DNA of 64,000 bases from Polynucleobacter necessarius (GTDB taxonomy: Bacteria; Pseudomonadota; Gammaproteobacteria; Burkholderiales; Burkholderiaceae), in assembly GCF_900096755.1 (NCBI RefSeq), contig NZ_LT615227.1:1517822-1581821 (forward strand), read 5' to 3'. Made by a program: the position numbers and the translations under genes. The notes beneath the pieces were generated by a model. That model saw only the letters and a program-made list of their open reading frames with translations, was not told the origin of the DNA and did no database searches. How positions within the stretch are numbered: the first letter of the stretch is position 1; each line of letters opens with the position of its first letter. Below are positions 58,484 through 64,000 of the stretch, one piece after another.

Positions 58484-59778
58484 ATGAAAGACCTAGAGAG
58501 CCTCAGCGCTACCCAACCCAAGCCGTTCACGCCCTATCCAAAAGGGAAATCAAGGCCTCCGACCTCCTGCTCTCCTGCTTAGACCGTATAGGGCAAAAAG
58601 AGAGCCTGGACAAGCCTTAGCAAGGAGAACACCTTATCTCGAGCTAAAACGCTGGATAAAGGTGCTGTAAAAGGCCTATTACACGGTCTTCCTATTGGCG
58701 TTAAGGATCTGTATGACACCTTTGACCTCCCAACGGCCTATGGGTCCCCTATATACGCAAATCACTACCCAGAAACGGACGCTGTATCCATTGCATTAAT
58801 GCGGCAAATAGGCGGAATCATTCTAGGCAAAACCAAGACGACAGAATTTACCTCTTTTAAACCCGCCCAGACCACCAACCCTCATGATTCTTCCTTTACG
58901 CCTGGCGGCTCATCCAGCGGATCAGCTGCTGCTGTAGCGGACTTCATGGTTCTCCTTGCTACCGGCAGCAAGTCAAACGGCTGGTTCGATTATTCGCCCC
59001 GCCTCTTTTTGCGGTGTTGTTGGCTTTAAACCTAGCTTTGGAAAGATCAGCATCGCGGGTGTAAAAAGCCTCTCGGTGTCATTAGACACAATGGGGTGTT
59101 TTGGCAGAACGGTTGAGGATGTTGCCCTTGGGGTAGCAGCCATGAGTGGCGATTATGAAATGGCCAAAGTGCAAGAGCTGCACAATAAACCCCGAATTGC
59201 TATCTGCAAAACATCATCATGGTCACAAGCGTACAAAGAGACTAGCACCGCTTTAGCTGTTGCTCGACATGCAGCTGAATCATTATGCAAAGGTTCCGTC
59301 CTTGACCTAACCCTGCCGAATGCTTGCAATGAGATCGAACAAGTTCAAGCACGCATCATGCTTTCCGAAATGTCTCGCAGACTAACATTCGAAAGAATTC
59401 ACTATCCTAAAAAGTTAAGCGCTCTACTTTTAAAGCAACTTGATGACGGTGCTGAGATTGCGTATTTGCAATATGCCTCTGACATCATTGTTGCCAACAC
59501 TACAAAGACATCGATTAAAGACTTATTCGACAATCAAGTAGATATCCTCATAGCACCAAGCGCCCTTAATTAAAGAAGGCACTGGAGACCCTATTTTTTG
59601 TAGAGGCTGGACCTTATTGGGGCTGCCTTGCATTAATATTAATGTCACAAGCGGCCCAAATGGTTTACCTGTTGGCGTACAACTAATAGCGGGCCCTGGT
59701 AAAGATCATTTGTTGCTCAGCGTAGCAAGAGCTTTTGCCAAGGCATTGCCTGACCCCGTTTTACGAGATCAGGCTTAA
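58484..59778 (+). pseudogene. Amidase (AMIDASE signature family), frameshifted
   Basis: ATG 58484 opens MKDLESLSATQ but the frame breaks within 15 codons. Beyond, pieces read as an amidase: GLLHGLPIGVKDLYDTFDLP with the catalytic Lys, PGGSSSGSAAAVA with the cis-Ser and neighbouring Ser, QTAGSIIRPASFCGVVGFKP with the nucleophile Ser, and SLDTMGCFGRTVEDVA. Indels fall near 58530, 58620, 58970 and 59570. The last piece (GWTLLGLPCININVTSGPNG, then LPVGVQLIAGPG) runs to TAA 59776-59778. The substrate is unknown. It should not be confused with gatA, which is part of the tRNA amidotransferase complex. Confidence 0.8.
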
Positions 59779-59783
59779 AAGTT

Positions 59784-60779
59784 TTAATCCAAAGTAATGT
59801 TTGCGGATTTAATTGCCTTGTTCCAATAAGGCAGCTCTTTTTTCACAAGAGCATCAGTGGCTGCAGGAGTGAGGTAACGCAACTCTACGCCAGCGGCATC
59901 CGCACGTTCTTTAATCTCAGGCAAGGCCAAACTCTTCTTTACAGAAGCCGTCAATTTATTCACGATTGGAGCCGGCGTACCAGCAGGCGCGAATAATGCC
60001 GCCCAAGACTCTAGTTGAAATGAGGGTAAGCCAGCTTCCGCCGTTGTAGGTACGTTCGGCGTGCCTGGATGACGGTTTTTACCTGTCACCGCAAGCCCTT
60101 TTAGCTTACCGCTTTGCACATGCTGCATGAGTGATGGTGGTGTACTGATAAATACCTGCACCTGACCAGCTAGTACGTCTTGAATTACTGGGCCGGATCC
60201 TTTGTAAGGAACGTGCGCCATGTCAACGCCAGTGGTTTGCTTAAACATCTCGGTACCAATATGCGATACAGAACCGTTGCCCTGGGAGGCGTAATTAAGT
60301 TTCCCTGGGTTAGCTTTTGCATACGCAATAAACTCTTTTAAATTATTCACTGGCACGGATGGATGAACAGCGATGACATTAGTAGAGACAGTTAATAACG
60401 CAATTGGTGAAAAATCTTTAATCGGATCCCAAGGAAGTTTATCCATTAAGGCTGGATTTCCTACGTGATAACCAGAATAAGAAATTAACAACGTGTAGCC
60501 ATCAGGCTTGGCATTGGCAACATACTGATAAGCAATATTGCCACTAGCGCCAGGCTTGTTATCAACCACAACTGTCTGACCAATTACCCTGGATAAAGGC
60601 TCGCTTAATAGTCGCGCTGAGGTATCAACCAAACCACCTGGTGGATTAGGAGCTACCAAAGTAATGGGCTTATCTGGATAGGTTTGTGCGCTTAGGATTT
60701 GAGTGCACGCAGCAAAGGCAAAGCCAAAGCCAAAGCCAAAGCCAACTACTAGCTTATGCGAAAGGTGAAGTTTTTTCAT
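59784..60779 (-). CDS. Bug/TctC-type tripartite tricarboxylate transport binding protein
   Basis: The 331-residue periplasmic protein has an unusual signal peptide, VGFGFGFGFAFAACTQILSA, coded partly by a hexanucleotide repeat. The mature part shows YPDKPITLVAPNPPGGLVDT, VDNKPGASGNIAYQYVANAK, NYASQGNGSVSHIGTEMFKQ and ALFAPAGTPAPIVNKL, the Bug family layout. These proteins bind carboxylates; many lack a dedicated TctAB permease nearby, as here. It lies between the amidase and an OYE-type gene, both broken, so its substrate cannot be read from context. It is intact. Confidence 0.88.
   Translation of the reverse strand: MKKLHLSHKLVVGFGFGFGFAFAACTQILSAQTYPDKPITLVAPNPPGGLVDTSARLLSEPLSRVIGQTVVVDNKPGASGNIAYQYVANAKPDGYTLLISYSGYHVGNPALMDKLPWDPIKDFSPIALLTVSTNVIAVHPSVPVNNLKEFIAYAKANPGKLNYASQGNGSVSHIGTEMFKQTTGVDMAHVPYKGSGPVIQDVLAGQVQVFISTPPSLMQHVQSGKLKGLAVTGKNRHPGTPNVPTTAEAGLPSFQLESWAALFAPAGTPAPIVNKLTASVKKSLALPEIKERADAAGVELRYLTPAATDALVKKELPYWNKAIKSANITLD
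60717..60744. repeat. Hexanucleotide tandem repeat in the Bug protein signal peptide
   Basis: Four or so copies of a six-base unit (GCCAAA on the plus strand, with a GGCAAA variant) encode the alternating Gly-Phe run GFGFGFGFAF of the signal peptide. The unit is six bases, so copy-number changes would lengthen or shorten the signal peptide without breaking the frame. Confidence 0.75.
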
Positions 60780-60815
60780 TCAAGGCTCCTGTATATTTTT
60801 TTAGTTATTTGTAAT

Positions 60816-61906
60816 TTATCTTTGCCCAACTTTAACGCTTCCAAATACAGCTTGCGCTTCTCTGGGTAGGCAGCGCCAATAACGCTCATTACCAACGACA
60901 TTACCATCTAAAGCTGCGGCAGCTTCCCAGGCCCAACGTGGCTTATAAAGAAATGCTCTGGCCAATGCGATTAAATCTGCATCACCATGCTGCAAAATTT
61001 CTTCAGCCTGATGTGGGTCCGTAATTAATCCAACCGTCATAGTTGGCAAACCTGATTGGTCTTTCACAATCTTTGCAAAAGGAACCTGGTAGTTAGGTCC
61101 AATAGCTATTTTTTGCTTAGGAGATATACCGCCTGAAGATATATGAACAAAGTCGCATCCGAGAGGTTTTAACATTTGCGCAAATTGCGCAGTTTCTTCA
61201 GGGGTCCAGCCCCCTCTATCCAATCGCTTGCTGAAATTCGAATGCCCAAAACACCTTGATAGGCTTTGCGTACCGCTGCAAAGAGCTCAAGCGGAAAGCG
61301 AATGCGGTTTTCGAAGGAGTCGCCATATTCATCGGTTCTTTGATTGGCTATAGGCGATAAAAATTGATGCAATAAGTAGCCATGCGCTCCATGTAGCTCT
61401 ATTCCATCAATACCAATTCGTTCAGTACGAATGGCTGCCGTAACAAATGCATCGATGATTCCCTGCAATTGGTCTTTGGTAAGTTCGTGTGGCAAGCGTT
61501 CACCGTCAAGCTGAGGAATGGCTGAAGGCGCTAAAGTTTCCCAACCGCCTTGTTCAGCCGGTAATAACTGTCCACCATCCCAAGGGGTTGCACTTGAAGC
61601 CTTGCGCCCTGCATGTGCCAATTGGATAAACACAGGTGTTGTAGGCGAAGGCGGCCTCAGTGCGGTCAATCCCATAAGCCTAAACAGGCGGGTTGTAATA
61701 CGAGCCTCAGGGGTAACGCCTGTAGCCTCAATAATGAATAAAGCGGCCCCACCATTCAATAAATTACCCCAATGCATTAAATGCCAGTCAGTCGCCTCGC
61801 CATTATTTGCCGAATATTGGCACATTGTGGCAATCACAATGCGGTTTGCCAGCCCCAAGGGGTCACGCGGAGAATTGAGGGTATAGCTTGAAAAGAGGAG
61901 ACTCAT
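60816..61906 (-). pseudogene. NADH:flavin oxidoreductase of the old yellow enzyme family, frameshifted
   Basis: ATG 61906 opens MSLLFSSYTLNSPRDPLGLA, then NRIVIATMCQYSANNGEATDWHLMHWGNL, FIQLAHAGRKASSATPW with the flavin-binding His/Arg, GIDGIELHGAHGYLLHQFLS and RTDEYGDSFENRIRFPLEL. This is the YqjM/NamA class. Around 61640-61690 the residues TTRLFRLMGLTALRPPS replace the family's CLGLWDDRTEAA stretch, readable in other frames, so compensating indels or a deletion lie there. Near 61215 the frame is lost and RGGWTPEETAQFAQMLKPLG continues in another frame to 60816. Its substrate is unknown; the family reduces activated alkenes. Confidence 0.82.
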
Positions 61907-62071
61907 GAAATGCCTTAAAAGTCCCAAAAAGGGGTCAAAAATACGAAAAATACCGTTAAGCGATAGAATACTTAAAAAGCAGAATAAACGAGACAGCGAA
62001 GTCGTGCAGACCACTAGGTTGATCGGTTTTTTTTGACATTTATCGATACAAACCACTCAAATTAAGAGACT

Positions 62072-63610
62072 ATGAACGCACCTCAAGCCTTTGAATCCAA
62101 AGAAGATATTGGCCACTACGTTGGCGGCGCTGTACTAAACCCAAAAGATGGACGCTTTGCGGATGTCTATAACCCAGCCAAAGGCACTGTACTGTAGCCC
62201 GTCGCGTTGCCCTAGCAAGCCGCAAGGATGTCGTTGCTGCTGTAGCTGTAGCTCAGAAGGCTTTTGAGAGCTGGAGCCAGACAAGCCCCCTACGTCGCGC
62301 TCGTATCATGTTCAAATATCTCGAATTGCTCAACGCTAACCGTGATGAGCTTGCCGCGATCATTACCGCTGAGCATGGCAAAGTATTTACTGGCGCACAA
62401 GGCGAAGTTACTCGAGGGATTGAAATCGTTGAATTTGCCACCGGCATTCCGGAATTGCTCAAAGGCGAGTACACAGAGCAAGTTTCAACTGACATTGACA
62501 ACTGGGTTATGCGCCAGCCTTTAGGTGTAGTTGCAGGCATCACGCCATTTAACTTCCCCGTCATGGTTCCTATGTGGATGTTCCCAATGGCAATTGCCTG
62601 CGGCAATACCTTCATCCTCAAGCCCAGTCCTACCGACCCATCCGCATCATTGTTTATGGCCAAACTCTTAAAAGAAGCCGGTCTTCCGGATGGCGTATTT
62701 AATGTGGTGCAAGGCGATAAAGAAGCTGTTGATGCCTTGATTGAAAATCCAGACGTAAAAGCAATTAGCTTTGTTGGATCAACTCCTATTGCAAACTACA
62801 TCTACGAACGTTGCGCCCATTTTGGCAAACGCTCGCAAGCATTGGGCGGCGCCAAGAATCACATGGTCATCATGCCTGATGCCGACATAGATAAAGCCAT
62901 CGATGCTTTGGTGGGTGCCGCTTATCGTTCTGCCGGCGAGCGCTGCATGGCAATTTCAGTTGCAGTACTAGTAGGCGATGTTGCTGAAAAAATTATGCCA
63001 AAACTGATTGAGCGCACCAAAACACTCAAAGTAAAAAATGGCATGGAATTGGATGCTGAAATGGGCCCAATCGTTACAAATTACAAAGGCTGCTTTAGAG
63101 CGCATCACTGGTTACATTGATAACGGCGTTGCATCAGGAGCAAAACTCTTGGTTGATGGCCGCGGACTAAAAGTAAAAGTGCCTAGCTGTGAAAATGGAT
63201 TCTTCTTGGGCGGCACCCTATTCGATGGCGTTACTCCAGATATGAAGATCTATCTCGAAGAAATCTTTGGACCAGCTCTGTCTTGCTTACGCGTTGCCAA
63301 CTTTACTGAGGCTTTGAATCTCGTGAATTCTTGTGAATACGGCAATGGTGTTGCTTGCTTTACAAGTGACGGTAATATTGCCCGCGAGTTTGCTCGTCGC
63401 GTTCAAGTAGGCATGGTTGGTATTAACGTACCTATTCCTGTGCCAATGGCTTGGCACGGATTTGGCGGCTGGAAGAAATCACTCTTTGGCGATATGCATG
63501 CGTACGGTAAAGAAGGTGTTCGCTTCTATACCAAGCAGAAGAGCGTAATGCAGCGCTGGCCCGAGAGCATTGCTAAGGGCGCAGAGTTTGTGATACCAAC
63601 CTCTAAGTAA
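62072..63610 (+). pseudogene. mmsA: Methylmalonate-semialdehyde dehydrogenase (CoA-acylating), frameshifted twice
   Basis: ATG 62072 opens NAPQAFESKEDIGHYVGGAV up to NPAKGTV. A 5-bp tandem duplication (ACTGT twice, 62186-62195) creates a TAG. The next frame contains the aldehyde dehydrogenase core: [35 protein letters not shown] and [18 protein letters not shown] with the catalytic Cys. An extra G near 63088 shifts the frame. The last part ([45 protein letters not shown]) ends at 63608-63610. The enzyme converts methylmalonate semialdehyde to propionyl-CoA in valine and inositol breakdown. Two small events silenced an otherwise well-kept gene, so loss seems recent. Confidence 0.88.
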
Positions 63611-63624
63611 TATTGGCTTGATAC

Positions 63625-63655
63625 AAAAATAGCGATCTACGGATCGCTATTTTTT
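63625..63655 (+). terminator. Rho-independent terminator after mmsA
   Basis: ATAGCGATC (63629-63637) and GATCGCTAT (63642-63650) form a perfect 9-bp stem with the stable tetraloop TACG, preceded by A5 and followed by T5. It lies 15 bases after the mmsA stop. The A run also makes it usable for the converging DUF1178 gene. Confidence 0.88.
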
Positions 63656-63687
63656 GCCCTCCCGAAGAGGTATTGATACAAGGGGCC

Positions 63688-64000
63688 CTATTGAAGGGTA
63701 TTTTTTAGCGCCGGCATCATGGGCATCGCCATCACTTCAATACCCTCATCCTGAAGCGCTTCTGCCTCATCCAAAGTAGTTTGACCGCGGATACTTCTTT
63801 CCGGGGATTCTTTGTAATGAATTTTTCTAGCTTCTTCAGCAAATGCAGTGCCAACATCTTCTGATTTGCCCATCAAGTCACGCATACCTTTGAGAAAAGC
63901 AGCCTGAACCTGAGCCTCTAGTTGAGAATGGTCATTGCCTGTAAGTGCAACAACATCACCGCTGATGCTGCCCATATCCGCCTTAGAAACAGTCAGCTCG
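63688..64000 (-). CDS. DUF1178 family protein, C-terminal part (partial)
   Basis: The frame is open from the right edge of the window to TAA at 63688. The visible 103 or so residues include LKGMRDLMGKSEDVGTAFAE, EARKIHYKESPERSIRGQTT and EEALQDEGIEVMAMPMMPAL, which match the C-terminal half of DUF1178 proteins. The N-terminal zinc-ribbon-like half of the family lies outside the window. The function is unknown. The present part is intact. Confidence 0.78.
   Translation of the reverse strand, partial: ELTVSKADMGSISGDVVALTGNDHSQLEAQVQAAFLKGMRDLMGKSEDVGTAFAEEARKIHYKESPERSIRGQTTLDEAEALQDEGIEVMAMPMMPALKNTLQ

Noticed and set aside
58484-59778. Amidase read as gatA of the tRNA amidotransferase
   Set aside because: No gatB or gatC is adjacent and the gene is broken, which would be unlikely for an essential subunit.

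Overview
The window looks like a chromosomal segment of a betaproteobacterium of the Burkholderiaceae, most likely a Polynucleobacter. The evidence is protein-level resemblance and gene order: yciB-bolA-ppiC, mltG-tmk-holB-tatD, rlmE-ftsH-folP-glmM with divergent yhbY, carA-carB-greA-DUF4149, mltD-gloB-methyltransferase-rnhA...dnaQ, and a gltIJKL glutamate/aspartate importer. Its most striking property is gene decay. About twenty recognisable genes carry frameshifts, nonsense codons, small deletions or an internal inversion. Very long housekeeping genes (carB 1087 codons, an RND pump 1028, an O-GlcNAc transferase-like protein 687, ftsH 626) stay open. That split argues against random sequencing error and fits a recently host-restricted lineage such as the Polynucleobacter necessarius symbionts of Euplotes ciliates. 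The species assignment is an inference.

Layout. 1-700: end of gltX, then tRNA-Ala, tRNA-Glu, tRNA-Asp and a terminator. 0.7-6.8 kb: decayed accessory genes (alpha/beta hydrolase, exported protein, hydroxypyruvate isomerase, tartronate semialdehyde reductase, DUF3108), with intact yqiA-like and HNH genes between them. 6.8-11.7 kb: a K+ channel gene, then the minus-strand run mltG-tmk-holB-tatD-ankyrin protein. 11.7-17.7 kb: ygfZ, an NRDE protein, a broken thioesterase, selO-msrB, and yciB-bolA-ppiC. 17.7-24.8 kb: a transporter pseudogene with a micro-inversion, aroC, a CBS protein, and broken yihY, wrbA, glcD-like and hydrolase genes. 24.8-29.8 kb: small exported proteins and lipoproteins, gltIJKL, tRNA-Arg and tRNA-Pro. 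29.8-32.4 kb: a DUF2946-like protein and a broken TonB-dependent receptor. 32.4-45.8 kb: glmM, broken folP, ftsH, rlmE, yhbY, DUF4149, greA, carB, carA, prpE. 45.8-56.6 kb: mltD, gloB, a methyltransferase, rnhA, a broken RND adaptor with its intact pump, dnaQ, and a TPR/OGT-like protein. 56.6-64 kb: broken tartrate dehydrogenase, amidase, OYE-type oxidoreductase and mmsA, intact SprT-like and Bug-type genes, and the end of a DUF1178 gene.

Function. Intact genes cover translation, replication, proteolysis, cell-wall precursor supply, pyrimidine/arginine and aromatic biosynthesis, redox repair and amino-acid uptake. Broken genes are concentrated in catabolism of small hydroxy acids (tartrate, glycolate, glyoxylate, tartronate semialdehyde), methylmalonate semialdehyde oxidation, amide hydrolysis, metal uptake and drug export. 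Core genes touched are folP, mltG, bolA and prpE. No CRISPR array, insertion sequence, prophage or secretion-system locus was seen, and no gap without a gene exceeds about 300 bases. I did not find a convincing new multi-gene system. The unusual content is how the genes are breaking: short tandem duplications, homopolymer slips, a stop-loss through a terminator, and an intragenic inversion.
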